Positions 24,606-37,523 of a stretch of DNA of 64,000 bases are shown here, one piece after another. Position 1 is the first letter of the stretch, and each line of letters opens with the position of its first letter. The stretch lies in NCBI GenBank assembly GCA_008933995.1, contig WARS01000015.1, positions 1,982,501 through 2,046,500 on the forward strand, written 5' to 3'. Source of the DNA: Datnioides undecimradiatus. Its lineage: Eukaryota; Chordata; Actinopteri; Lobotiformes; Datnioididae. The notes under the pieces are model-generated. The model worked only from the letters and a program-made list of their open reading frames with translations, had not been told where the DNA came from and did no database searches. The translations under genes were made by a program, and so were the position numbers.

Positions 24606-26365
24606 AATTAACCTTTATGGGTTCTCCAATCAACGTGTTCTTCAGAGAACCACTGGCATTGTGCTGTGCAGGTATAATTTAGAGTTTTCAGATACATACA
24701 ACACGCACAAAAATACAGTGTCTTTTGTGGTCATGAAGAGAATGGCTAATGGAAACAAATTCAAAGTTCATTCAAACAGTGATGAAATTAACCCATAATT
24801 GAGGAGATAAATCAAATGATTTTGTTCCTGAGTAAAACACAATAACAGTCTAAATGAAATTTAGAGAAACTGTTTTTTTAAATTTTCCAACAGTTAGTTT
24901 AGTCTAAGCTCCTTCAAATATTCATTGTTGCTACTCAAATAAAGGCCTAATTTACTTTTTTGAATGTTTTCATATGGCATCAGTGCAGCTCTCAGTGCCA
25001 GCAAAACTTTTCTTTGTCCTTGTAATACAGAATATAATACATTCAACTATTTGTTTTTATTTAAAAGCCCAATATACACGTTTAATAAATTGTTTATATA
25101 AAGCACCATAGTGCAGTTTTAAATGCATACTTTTAAGTTTTTATCGATGTTAAGTATTATTACAAATGTGTTAAACTTTAACTTTATTCCTAAGCCTCCA
25201 TCATTAGTGTCCATTAGTGTCAAATCTGTCTGCTTATAACTAGAACACAGTGTTTTTTAAAACATTTATGGACTCTGTATGTGCACATTTTGTATACATT
25301 TTGTATATAGCATGTCTTTTTCAATCTCACATGACTTTGAAAGTTAAAAATGACTTCTTCTCTCTCTTTGTGTGTCCATGTCTAAATGTAAGTGATGAAG
25401 TCATCCCCTTAAACCATACTTGACTATTGTTGCTTTGTGTAATGGACCTGCATCTGAGACAACAACACTGGCTGCTTTATGTTTGGTAAGGACTGCTAGG
25501 CCGTGTACTAGAAAGGTGACAAATAACTATAAATAAATGAATAAATAATTAGCTACTATTATTCATGTTACTACCACCAAATGACAATAAGCTCAGCACA
25601 CGACCAGAATATTCTTCTCTGGTATTTTATGTATTGTTGACGTACACGCTCTTGTCACTTACTTCACTGGCAGACCCAATCCAGGACTAAATGAGGTTTT
25701 ACTCTCAGGTAGTTGATGGACAGATCCTGCGTCTCAGGAAATGTAAAGGGATAGAAATGAAAGAGTACGAGGTACAAAAACTTGAGAACAATGAGTCTTG
25801 AATGAGAGTACCTGCTGGGGGTTGAAGGGGTTTGCTGGCCTGCGTTCAAATGCTTCTCTTCCGTCTTTTGCCCACTGGTTTGTCAGCTCAAGCAGAGTCC
25901 ATCTTGATTAGACACATTGGTGCAGAAAGAACTAATCTCTTTAGAAAATACTTAGAATGATAATTACAGGTTGTCACTATTCACCCCATTCATTCAAGTG
26001 ACTGGTGTAATTGGATGGAGTGAATCCAACCGCGTAACACCTACTCAGCCTGAGCAGACAGTATAAGACGCCGAAGTGTACTGTCAGGAGGAGATTGAAG
26101 CTTAAGGAGGTGCCGAACCGCCTGTGTCCAAAAAAAAAATCTACTGATTAAAGCCTTGATGTTTGCAGGAAACAAATATGTTCAGGGCAAAAATGTTCAG
26201 GTCACTATGGTAATGGTGCTACTGTGTGTGCTGCATTTCTCCAAATGATCCTCCGAGTTACACGCTCACAAATAAAAAGATCTCGGTACCTGATTAAATA
26301 AAAGTTAATACCCATTCCTAGAAAAGAAATAAGAGGAGATAGAGAGAGATATCAAGAAACAAAAG

Positions 26366-26392
26366 GCTCTGGGTTGGATTTGAACCCAGAGC
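26366..26392 (-). repeat. 10-bp hairpin with tRNA B-box-like core
   Basis: GCTCTGGGTT (26366-26375) pairs perfectly with AACCCAGAGC (26383-26392) around a 7-nt loop. Read on the minus strand, the 3' arm and loop give GGGTTCAAATCC, which matches the RNA polymerase III B-box consensus found in tRNA-derived SINEs. No A box or acceptor-stem partner is evident nearby, so this is not a tRNA gene. It may be a SINE remnant. Confidence 0.4.
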
Positions 26393-27414
26393 ATGCCCCG
26401 TGGTTTGGTTTAGACTTTTATCTACTTGGAGCCTGATTGCATAGGATTTATGCAAACAAGGCTGGAAAGTGGAACAGGATCTGTGCCTCAGAGGCGCAGC
26501 TCCCCGCTGTTGTCTTGCACCTTCCTTGAGAAGCTACAACAATTGGATCATTTTCTGGTTAGAGTTTGCCCATAGATGGTTACTTAATAGTTATAAATTA
26601 AGGTATTTAGCTGCGGTCAAGTGGATTGTGGGCAACTCTACAGCCTCTCGGGTTTGAGGGTAGGGTTGGCAGCGGGGTGTGTGCGCAGGAAACAGCCAAG
26701 CCAAAAAACAAGGAGCTGCATCGGTGGAGGCCTTTTGTTTCAAGTACCAGTGGGATCTAGGTGACAGACGCGTGAGTTTGGAGGCTTATCACATGCGGCA
26801 CAGTGGTTTATAATCGTAGACAGTTATCTTGGCAACTATCATCACAAGCATGGCAACTCCAGCAGCAGAAAAACAGTGTTCACCTGTGAAGTAATTCGCT
26901 GTGAATACAGATCTGCACATTTGTAATTGGCCAACGTGATGCCAAAAGTCATGCCAGGTTCAACGTTTTTGCTTGACAGTTTTTCTACTAGTACAAGTTG
27001 CCTTTGCCTTAGGAACCACCACCCTGTCCCAATCCTGTTGCTTCATTGATAAATGACGGTGAATGATTTTTATGGAGCAGGCTAATCTCTGTGCAAAGAA
27101 AGTCCTCCGTCATTAAAGACGATCTCTCTTTGGATTATTTTCAAGAAAGCTGAGTCATTCCAATCAAACTTAAGCTGCTGCCGCTTTTGTGCGTTTGTTT
27201 TCTGTGTGTGTGGGTGGGTGTGTGTCACTGCTTGTCAACAGAGTGAAAACTTTTTCCATTACAAGTTTAAGGTGAGCAGAGATGGAACTGAAGTTGAATT
27301 ACCAGAGCACTGCATTAAGTGAAACATTGCCATTACGGCCACATCAGTAGAACTATATCATTTATCTGTCAACACACCAAAAAACCCAACGGAGGAACAC
27401 AATGCTGCTGAGGC

Positions 27415-27800
<386 letters not shown>

Positions 27801-27817
27801 TTCCCCTTGTCTTTCAG

Positions 27818-27952
27818 ACCAGTGGGCCTCTTACACAACCGCTCTCGGGAGATGACGCGTGTGTGTCTGAGAAATTATACTTGGGAACTGATTACCCAGC
27901 AGGACTCTGGTACATTCCTATGGTGCCGCTGTGGCCTGCAGTGATGGACTAG
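27818..27952 (+). CDS. Candidate 3'-terminal exon (very tentative)
   Basis: A long pyrimidine-rich tract (about 27786-27814) leads into CAG at 27815-27817, a good 3' splice-site shape. From 27818 one frame stays open for 44 codons and ends at TAG (27950-27952). The peptide is of mixed composition (Gly/Pro/Asp/Tyr/Trp present, ending in an Ala-Val-Met-Asp), and less low-complexity than most frames here. There is no upstream exon, branch point test or homology to support it. Pyrimidine tracts followed by AG are common, so chance is the main alternative. Confidence 0.12.
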   Translation, partial: TSGPLTQPLSGDDACVSEKLYLGTDYPAGLWYIPMVPLWPAVMD

Positions 27953-30840
27953 CCAATCTCTCTCTCCGGTTATCCCCGTGTCTGCGATAAGCTGCATCAG
28001 TTGTTGTTGCTAGACTTGAAAATGCCACTCTGAGAAGTGATGGATTTGGGGGATCTTGTGGAAGCTTGATGATATTGTGGGGCCAAGCCAAGGGAAGAAG
28101 CACAAATGTCAATTCAATTCAATGTGAATTGCCCCAGCCTAGACAGGAGATTATTGATTTATGTAGTATGCCATTTAGTGTGCGGTATGGATGACTGTGA
28201 GGTAAAACGATCAATTAATCTATTAATTATGGTTTCTGGATGCTTGACTTAGTTTAGTTCTTTGGCAATTTTCAGTACACTTTCAGTATCTTGATATCAT
28301 GTTAATTAATGCCTAAGTATGTTATAGCATATAGCAATACAATAGAAACAGTAAATGACATGCTGTATATACAGGCTATCTACAGAGACATATTGATTCC
28401 AGGCAGACGCGTTTATCATTGGTATTCATGCCTAAGATATTGATGAAGTTTTCCCTCCACCGCAGAGGTGATTTGCATTTAAAATCTCATTTCTATGAAG
28501 GTCAGGATAATTTATTTTTAGAGGGATAGACACTCTTTACGTGTTTGTTTAATGGAATATGAATCACTTCACACCTGAGAAACGAATAGATGCAGTGGTG
28601 ACATTTCCAAGATCTGTTTTTGTGGTAATAGCATAATTTGGAATTGATAAATGGCACGGACTTTTAATGGAGTAGAAATAAGCTCAGAAACAATATGAGC
28701 ATCATTAAGTATTTTCACTCTTTAATTGTCACATATGGTTTTCGAGATGATTAATGATGAAGTGTCACTCAGTTATTTGCTTAAGCAGTCGCCACAATGG
28801 ACACAAACACTGAGTCATTGTGTATTATACAAGATAATGGTGCATTAAGATAAGGATATTAAGTTGTTAGTGTAATGTTTAGAAATGATTTCAATGGCGA
28901 GCTATCTTAAGTGCACAGACACTCAAAACTTGCCTCTGTTTTGCCAGAAATCACAAGGAAAAACATAAAAAGAAATACCTTCCAGCTCAAATCAGCAGTA
29001 AATATATGACACAATTAGACCACAGCAATATTTTTCTTTCTTTAATTTGTAGAATTAATTATAATAATTAGATCAAACACATAAAGCTTCTTGAACTGCA
29101 GTTTCCCTTTTCGTATGATTAAATTGATTGGTTGAGTGCATTTGACAAGTTGCCAACCGCTGTCTTTTCAAATGAAACACCGCCATCTCAAATAACAACT
29201 TAAGTTCAAATATCTTTTCCCTCAGAATGACTCAGTCACAGCTCCAAGGTAGCAGAGGATTACTCCCCGCGGCCATAAATAATATAAAGCTCTGGTGTTG
29301 TGATGTTTAAGAACTCCCATACTTTGACCTCTTCCTGTTCACCCTGTGCGATGATTGGGTCTGACATACAAAAACATTAGAGTAAAATGCAAGACATGTG
29401 TGTTAAACTGAGAGTTACAGGAATCTAAAACCTAAAAATAATAATATCCACCAATCTTCCCCCTGACCTGTCAGATCTGATAGCAGTTTTCTTTTTCATC
29501 AAAGGCTAAAATGAAATGTTTAATTTCACTGCCCTGGCCAACACAGCAATATAAAAACCATTCATCAAGGAAAAAAAAAAAAGAGGAAGAAAAGTGTTGG
29601 CGAGCGGATATTAGACGTGGAGCAGCGGAAATAAAACAATAACACTGTCACTTTTACAGGGCGGTGGGTTGGACTTCATCAACAGGAGATGAAGCGATGA
29701 AGGAACAAGTCTTCATTGTGCGGCATTGAGAGTAAATCAAAGATTTGCCACGGCGAATGATCTTGTCAGACTGAGCGCCTGATGAAATAATTCATACAGT
29801 TTAATTAGACCACGTTCTGCTCTTCTGTCTGAATATAGATTTTTTTTAAAGTTTCTCCGCAAATAGCTGTGGACTTTACAGTTTCTTTTACCAGTAAATT
29901 CAAATGACATTTCTGCCGAAATGTCTATAAAGACGCATATACTCCAGCAAAGCATGCAATGGAGAATGCAGTAATATATTTAGCATTTTTTTCTTTGTTT
30001 CTTTCATAGAAACACACATGTAATAGATTCTATTGCATTAGAGCCAGACAATTACATTTCATAAAACAGAATAATCTGTAGGCCAATGAAATTAAATGGG
30101 ATTGTAGCGGATTATGCAGGAAATAAAGAAGGGAGTAAAATGCATTATGTGCAGATTACAGTAAACCCCATAATCTGTTTGTCCTAAATGGGCTTTGTTC
30201 ATTGGAAGCCACAATCCATCTGTCCCTCAGGGACATTGTTTCGCTGATTCCATCTCCAGCTGCTAGTGTTTAGAGAAGTCGACGTAATGTATTTTCATTG
30301 CACCGGCTCATTATGCTATACTGTGTGAAACTCATATGCTGTGGTCATCCGCAGGTAGCCTGGTGCACACAAAAGGGTCATTCTGCATGTTGGCTTTGTA
30401 CAACGTAATTACAACTGGTCCACTGTTCAAAACATGCAGACCTGCACCTGGGGAAAAAAAGAAAAAAACATGCCATGATTAGTGTTTTTTCATTTAGCCA
30501 CTCATCAATGTAAGATGTGTTTTCCTATCTTCTTAAGTCCCATACATTAGGAGATGCAGCATGCAGATGAGTCATGACCTGTAACCAGGCTGTTGATGCA
30601 TTCCTGCTCACAGCCAATAGGAAACGTATTAATGTTTTACTGCTCGTGTAAATTATTGTGGTTTTGAAAATACTGCATGCAGTGGTATGAAATTTTCCTG
30701 ATATGTGAAAAGAAGAGGTGCGTGGTTTCAGCGGATGGTTAAATATAGAATACACCAAAAGAAAGATCTGCTTAAAAAAAGGACAAAAATGGATACTCAG
30801 GAAAAAAAAAATGATGAAAGGCTCACAAACATAACGCATG
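27953..30840. other. AT-rich unique DNA resembling conserved non-coding sequence
   Basis: No supported gene. Long parts, especially 28390-28960 and 29990-30330, are free of repeats and microsatellites and carry many TAATTA/ATTAAT-type homeodomain-like words. This texture is typical of vertebrate conserved non-coding elements in gene deserts, but only cross-species alignment can establish conservation. Confidence 0.3.
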
Positions 30841-33800
30841 AATTAACAATTGATTATATCTGAATTCTCTACAGACGTGCCCTCTGTCTTTACCGATTCA
30901 ATTTTCATAAATTGCAAATCTGCATGTAAATGGATGAATGCCATGGATGCAGATTCGACATACTGTAACCTCCATGCTTGCCGTACTGATTAACTTAATT
31001 TTTCCCTTAGCCATATTTAGCTATCTGTTCTCATTCCCTCACACATCAGCCCCCTCAGTTTTTTCTCCACCCCACTCACAAAAGATTGCTGTGAGCAGCA
31101 AGTGAATCGACAGTTTGTAGCCACAAAAGTGGAGTGCGGGTTGAAGAGAGAATGAAGATATTTTAGGCACTTTATTGGTATACCGCATGAAGCTGAATCT
31201 GTCCTGAATCTGATTCCCCCAGAAAAAGAAAAAAAAAAAATCAGCCGAAAGGGAATCTGGACAATTATGAAGAACAAAATCCCTGGTGAACTGTGCCAGA
31301 GTGTTGTGCAGGGAACAGTGTTAGGGTGAGAAGTGTAAAATAGCCATTGTTCCATTTATCATGGCTCAAGTTCATCTTAACGGCCCAGTTGTAGTCTGGA
31401 TTTAAATAACAAAACAGAAATAGAAATTTTCCTCTTGCAGTTTTGGGGCTTTAAAGGGGTTGTTCATGTTTTTTTTGTTTTTTTGTTTTTTTTCCACATG
31501 CAGCGGGATGAATTCGGCGACATTAGCTCAGTGCATGGACTCATGCAGATATTCCAGTCAGCTCGTCAGATAAATGAGAAGTGAAAGTCACATGGGATGA
31601 AATGTTTTTACCTCAAGCCTGGTGTTGCTTCTCCCTGACATGCTGGATCTTATCATCTCACGGTGGTTATTAATAGCTCATTAAGAACTGAGTGGTGAAG
31701 GGTGGTAAATGTCCTAAATATCACCCCTGGCTCAAATCTCTCACATAATCTTTTATATCACAAGCATGTGCTAATCTCTATGCTGTAATTGCTATTATTT
31801 GCTGATGTAGATGTCTAATATGTTTTATGTGAAGGTGTCAGGGTGAATATGCTGAAACATTTACTGAGGCTATTGTTCAGTACATGATTTTCAGCCTTTA
31901 GCAGAGCATATAACCTCCAAATATAATCACCTATTAATACCAGGGAACCTTGTGGTTGTGCAGTTGACAGACGTCACCACACATTTGCGTGAATGAAGAG
32001 GAAGCGCTTTGCTCTGTGGCGCTGACACACAATCTGGCTCCTATTAATAAAACAAAGTGAAATTTATGAGTCGGTGTTGTGTGACAGTGCGTGCCAGATC
32101 TCCATACTTATTGCACACCAGTGATATGTAATGTGTGAACGTGACTGCAGTTATATAAAAAACAAAAAACTTGGAACTTGGCAGTCTGCACAAAAGCTTG
32201 GCAAAATACAGTAGGTCTGCTTATTGTGAGTCTTGAATACTTCAGTTTATTTGTTAGGGCCACAGTGCGGTGCAGAAACAATATCAAATTGTGATTATTT
32301 TGACTGATATTACAGTTGCAAATGATAATTGAAAGAAGATTATTTGTACATAATTTGGGCATTTTTAATTGAAAAACATATTAAAATGATGGCTTTCATG
32401 GGGACCTGTTGGCTGGGACCTGTTGGCTGGGACATCACAAGGCAGCGCCAGATTATTTGATTTAAAATGGTGTTTTGACACACATTTAGCTTTTAACAAA
32501 TACTGCGCCCCCTGACATTTGAAAATTGTACCAGCCATGCTGAAATTTCAATAAAATATGGATTAACTGCAACGCTACAAGGATATCTTAGAAAGAGTAC
32601 TTCTGAGTTGCAACTGGAGAAGGGCTGGTGTGGCTGCTGTACACATGCACACACACATGTTTGTGCGTGCATTCTAAAATATACCATAAATACATTTCAT
32701 TTCATGAAATAATAATAAGAAGAAGAAGCTTGGACAACAACAAAAAATTGATTCACTGTGTGCCAATGCACAGCAGATGAGCAATAGTTTATCTTACTTT
32801 GGTGAACACAGCAGACAGAGGTTGCATCCCATGACAGTTATGAACATGCCCACGGCCAGAAGATGTTTACTTGAAAGACAGCTTCCAGTGTTATAACACG
32901 TTGAGTGCACTTCCTTGCATAGATGACCACAGCAGGAATCAACAGCGTTGTTTATTAGACTCATATGATCAAAAACTGTCTTGCGTGACTGTACATTTAT
33001 AAGTTATTTGTTTCAGGAACCTAAATATGCAGTAAAATTGAAACTTATGCAGAAACAAAACTGTGGCAAAAGAACTTCTGATATTGAACTCTCCTTAAAT
33101 TTCTCAAATGAGGTCTTCTGGGGAGCTCATGTCTCTTTCAGAAAATCTGAACTGACCCGAAGCTGTATTTCGAAATCTGGTTGCTAAGTACTCTTGAGTG
33201 CTGCAGTGAAACAATAAAATTACACCAAGGGCATTGTAAAGTGTCTACTCCTATACTAATGAAATATACATTCACAGGAAGAGATTTTAACACTGTTTAA
33301 CATAAAGATAGACGAGAGAAAGCTGGTGAACATGGTGACATGTACCGCACAGATCACAGCAGAGCCCACTGGCAAACATACTTCAAAAACAAGAGCTTTA
33401 ATAGGCAGGAATAAGCCTGATACCACGCTGCAGACAACAGCTCTCTGTAGAAAAACACCATTAGCAGTTGGCTGCTCTTCAGCAAGGTTGTGGGTTCAAG
33501 GAGATGCAGGGCAGTGCCAACAGGCTGATGGGTAATCTAACATGACAATATTATCGCGTAGGAGGGCACAGTTGGCACTTTCCCCCGCCATCTCTGCTCC
33601 ACTAAACTCTGCTCCATTACTGCGCACAACACACAAGATTGTTCTCTTTGTGACTGTTCCCATCAAGAAGGCAGGGATGGAGAGAGGCACGTGAAAGTCA
33701 GAGGCAGTGAGGAGAGAGACAGAGAAACAGGCTGAGAAGCGTAATGGAGAGAGAGCAACAGAGTGAGAATTAACAGGAAGAGAGGAGTTGGTCTAATGGA

Positions 33801-35479
33801 CTTTCACTAATGCATTTGTTCCCTCTTAAGTTAGTTTAGCACAGCATGCAGTTAATCTTATTTTCATTCAGCACCCGAACTTATAAACCACTCACTTGAG
33901 TTACTGTTAATTTTCTTTATTGTGTTCTCTTGACTTCACTTATTGCACACAATGTAAACTGGACCTTTCTCGGTAAATTTCACATAATGTATAATGCATA
34001 TATTTGAATTTTGAAAGTTAACAAATTCTGCCCGTCTTGTGCTAATTAATTACTCATGGATTTTTGAAATCGTGCATAGTTTTTTGCAAGTTTCTGGCTC
34101 TTGTTGTCCATTAATTGACTATAATAACATAACATTTAAATACGCGCTGCGGCCAAAGCTACAATGTTAATTAAAATTTTGGACCAGGCTTTGGGATACT
34201 ATTAAAAGAGCATGGAAAAGAATATTAAGAAGGATCTTAAATAATAAAAAGTGCAAAAATGATTTAAAAAAAAAAAAGTGAAACATACTTGTCTTGTGTT
34301 AAGATTAATGCAATGATATAAGGAGAGTAAAATCACTCATTTAAATAACCTTGCTTAAAATAGTGGAGAGCTTCATTAATCTTCATGTCATTCTTCAAGG
34401 ATAAATGGGAGAAGTAATTAGAGCTAATAGGAATTTCATTTTCCCCTCTATTTTGTGGAGTTATTATTCACTATCTGTCTGTAATGGGGGGGGGGGTTGC
34501 CAGATTGCAGGGAAATAGGTAGTGTTTTATTGGATTATGCGATGGAATGGGGTTCTTTTGATTTTCTTTCCTGTTTTTGAACCTTAGCTGGAAACAATGA
34601 TCAAACTGAAACTATGGCCAATAGTTCCAATACTGTACGTGCTCACAGAAAATATGCCACACACATACGGCACAACTGGGTTTGTTGCAGAGTAAACAAA
34701 AACTTTTACATATGAAACACTCACAACAGATGCTAACTGATGAAGATGACATCCAGGTCTAGTAATTTAGTCTATATACTGTAAATAGACCAATAGAAAC
34801 AAATAAAAGCAATGTGCTAACTGTAATCACTTCATTCAGACACAGTATGTGTATTTAAAGAGATCAGAACATAAATAAATAACTTATATAGCTGTAACTC
34901 GGTTATTCAGCATAGCAGTTTCTATATTGTTGCTAAAGCAGCACTTATCTTTGTAGTTATTATTCAGAATAAAAGTGAGTTGTTGTTTTTTTTTTTCCAC
35001 AACGACTTAAAAACCACTTAATTCTTAAAGTATGTGATATTTGATTAAGTGGAAAAAGCAGTCGGTAATGTGGTTATTCAAGAAAACAGTAGTCGGGCTG
35101 GTGTGGTCGGGCCTTTCATAGTTTCCAACCGTGTAATGTTTAACCTACTGAAAATGACACCAAACATTTGAGTGGGTTCATTGTATGAATGAATATAATA
35201 TCAAATGTGGTGGTGTATAAATAAATGATTTTCCACAGCAACACTTTAAACACTGAATCTGTCTTAGTAAACATCACATAGACCACGAAACAGTTGCCTC
35301 CTTAGTTATTACTACATTATTACATGACTACTTAGTTTTCAATGGTCAGTCTTTAAACCCTGCCTTCATTTTAGTCCCAAGTAATATTTCCTGACTGCGT
35401 CTTGCACCGTTTTTATACTTTTGCAGTCAAAAACTCTGTCCACATACATGAGAACATCTGGTAAAGCACTCAAAACCAC
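30841..35479. other. Non-coding stretch, no gene seen
   Basis: About 4.6 kb with no supported gene. It holds a T-rich region (31468-31497), a 14-bp tandem duplication (32401-32433), a GA-rich patch (about 33690-33790), a possible SINE scrap near 33461-33530 and a G11 run (34486-34496). Open frames are short and overlap on both strands. Confidence 0.6.
32401..32433. repeat. 14-bp tandem duplication
   Basis: GGGACCTGTTGGCT occurs twice in perfect tandem (32401-32414, 32415-32428), followed by a partial third copy GGGAC (32429-32433). It looks like a recent replication-slippage duplication. Confidence 0.95.
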
Positions 35480-35742
35480 TTTTATGGTAGCTCCTGTCCA
35501 CTAATCGGAAGATTGGCGGTTCATTTCCCGGCTTCCCTCAGTCTGCGTGTCGAAGTGTCCTTGGGCGAGATACTGAATCACAAATTGCTCCCAAAGGCTG
35601 TGCCATCGGTGTGTGAGTGATTAGCTACTTTTGATGGCACCTTGCATGGCAGCCCCTGTGTGTGTGTGTGTGTGTGAAGTTTAAAGCGATTTAGGTGGTC
35701 CAAAGACTAGAAAGTAGCAATATAAATGCAGTCCATTTACCA
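35480..35742 (+). mobile_element. tRNA-derived SINE with LINE-like 3' tail
   Basis: The head carries 'GGTAGCTCCTGTCCACTAAT' and a B-box-like GGTTCATTTCC (35519-35529), the remains of an internal RNA polymerase III promoter. The body has the widespread teleost phrases 'GTGTCCTTGGGCGAGATACT', 'AATTGCTCCCAAAGGCTGTG' and 'GCCATCGGTGTGTGAGTGA'. The 3' end reads 'AAAGACTAGAAAGTAGCAA' then TATAAATGCAGTCCATTTACCA, which resembles the 3' ends of fish LINEs. A (GT)10 run at 35657-35676 has expanded inside it. Orientation is plus. The A box is degraded, so it is probably silent. Confidence 0.65.
35657..35676. repeat. (TG)10 microsatellite inside SINE
   Basis: A perfect TG run inside the SINE body at 35480-35742. 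Confidence 0.95.
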
Positions 35743-35934
35743 CTCCACTACCACATCTTGCACACACACGCAAGGACACATGGTACAATAACAGTGTTAT
35801 TGTTGTGGCAGGTAATAATTAGAAAGAACAACTTTTCAAGATTCAGCAGCTCGACAACTGAATATTTTTTTGCACAACAACCATTTCAATGAGTTTGTTT
35901 GTCGCACAAAGCCACTTTGAAAATCTGATCAGTC

Positions 35935-36110
35935 ACGCTGTCGCTCTGGCTCACCCAGGTGCCCTTGAGCAGCAACTTAAGAACCTCCAGCCTCTGAAGT
36001 AGAGAGGCTTACTGGCCGCTCGCAGCAGACCTGCACTTACCTATATTGGGCAGCTTCCAGGTGCCATTAAACATTACTGCGTGAATGTATTAAAGAGGGC
36101 GGCGGTGCTT
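35935..36110 (+). repeat. Possible second SINE fragment
   Basis: The phrase 'AGGTGCCCTTGAGCAGCAAC' resembles a common fish SINE body ('aggtgcccttgagcaaggcac'), followed by loosely matching text. Much of the rest does not align by eye. It lies 190 bp downstream of a better SINE copy. Confidence 0.35.
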
Positions 36111-37241
36111 CCTTCTGAAACTTTTCATTCACAGATGACAAGCATTTGGACTCAATGAATTTGTTAGATTGTGTTTCTTTGAAGGACACTTAACTTAAAA
36201 TGTCAAGTGTTGACATTACCTGGAATAATATTATTGCTGTGAATGTGCACTTAGACTTGAGTCTTATTTTATGTACAGTAACTACAGAGAGAAAGCAAAC
36301 ATTGTGAATAGTAAAATACTGTGTACTTGTATACATTCATATCGCCTGTATAGTTTGGCCCCAGAAGAAGAAGAATTAAATGATAAAAACTTTAATTTGA
36401 TCTACAAACCTTCAGTGTTTCATGATGGATCCTGAATTTGTTTTCCAGCCCTGAGAAGCGTAAGTGAAATTGGGCTTTAAGTATTTTGGGAATCCATTTT
36501 TCTCTGGCCCTCCTGCAGTCCACTCAGAGTCTGGATTGAATAGCTGTTAAGTGTGATTTGTTGGTTCATAGTATGTTCAGCTGATACTCCCTGATCCAGT
36601 CCCAGTAGCACAAACCTCATTTTAACCTACTTCCATCTGAAATTTTAATAGTAGCTTTGCTAAAACGACACGCCCGTTAATTCCAGCTTGTTGAGCGCAT
36701 CAGTGTACACTAGACAGTCCGGTCTGCACAGATTTTGATGCTCAGCTTTGGTGTATTTTATTTTATTTCACCAAGGACCAGTGATTTGCTCAAAATGATT
36801 CTTTTCAGCCCTTTCACTTGTCAGTCTGGTTGAATCCTCGTAAAAGTGTTTTGTTCTTCGGGCACAAAACAATTCCTTTTTTTTTTTTTGGCAAACCTTT
36901 TATATAAAGCAGCACAAGGAGGACTTTCTACAACCTAAATGCTGGATGCACAATAAAGAAATATAGAGTATGCCTCACAGCCATGTGATTGTACTGAACT
37001 GAGCTTTTGTAACAAGCGATTACAAACTTTCCAACAGGAGTTGTCTGTATATGCAATATATACATATATTCACATAGACGTTCATGCTTTATACACAGGC
37101 TTCACATACGGACACTCATAACATTAGTATATTACAAAAATCCTCCTCTTCATGTCCATTGAAAGTTGCTTTTGTCTGAGGCGGGTGTTACAAAAAAGTC
37201 GGTGTAATCAAGGCTAAAAAACAATAAAAGCATGCATGACC
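36111..37241. other. Non-coding stretch, no gene seen
   Basis: No supported gene. It contains a T12 run (about 36878-36889) and an AT-rich tract near 37050. No repeat is recognised. Confidence 0.6.
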
Positions 37242-37523
37242 TTTTCAGTACCAGTCACGGGCAGAAAATACTTTTTTTGGATATGGTTCTTCATTGCTGG
37301 AAACCGTCTTGAATGGCTCTCTTGACTCAGATTTGATTCTAAGCTTTCTGGCAGCGCGTGCGGCAGAGGAAGTGGAGGAACCCAGCTGGTGTTTCAGCCA
37401 CTCAGTTGCACACTGGGGACTGATTGTTTGTCTGTAAGCCGCTTTGATGGATCTACTCTTTGATTTTAGTTCACTATTTTGCATTAAGGATATTAGGGTC
37501 GTTAGGGAAATTGGGAGAAGCAA
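37242..37523 (-). CDS. Protein-like 92-codon open frame, unknown
   Basis: The frame ends at TGA (37242-37244 on this strand's complement). It encodes a polar, charged C-terminal half rich in Ser, Ala, Lys, Arg and Glu, with an Ala/Arg stretch near residues 55-62 and a C-terminus of Ser-Ala-Arg-Asp-Trp-Tyr. This balanced composition is unusual among the short frames of this AT-rich window. The local GC content is also higher over its 3' half. I recognise no domain. No clear splice acceptor or polyadenylation signal was found. A chance frame is still more likely than a gene. Confidence 0.15.

Noticed and set aside
30525-30839. 104-codon minus frame with a hydrophobic N-terminus resembling a signal peptide
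   Set aside because: The Phe/Ile/Leu-rich start comes from T-rich antisense of A runs; the rest has no recognisable features.
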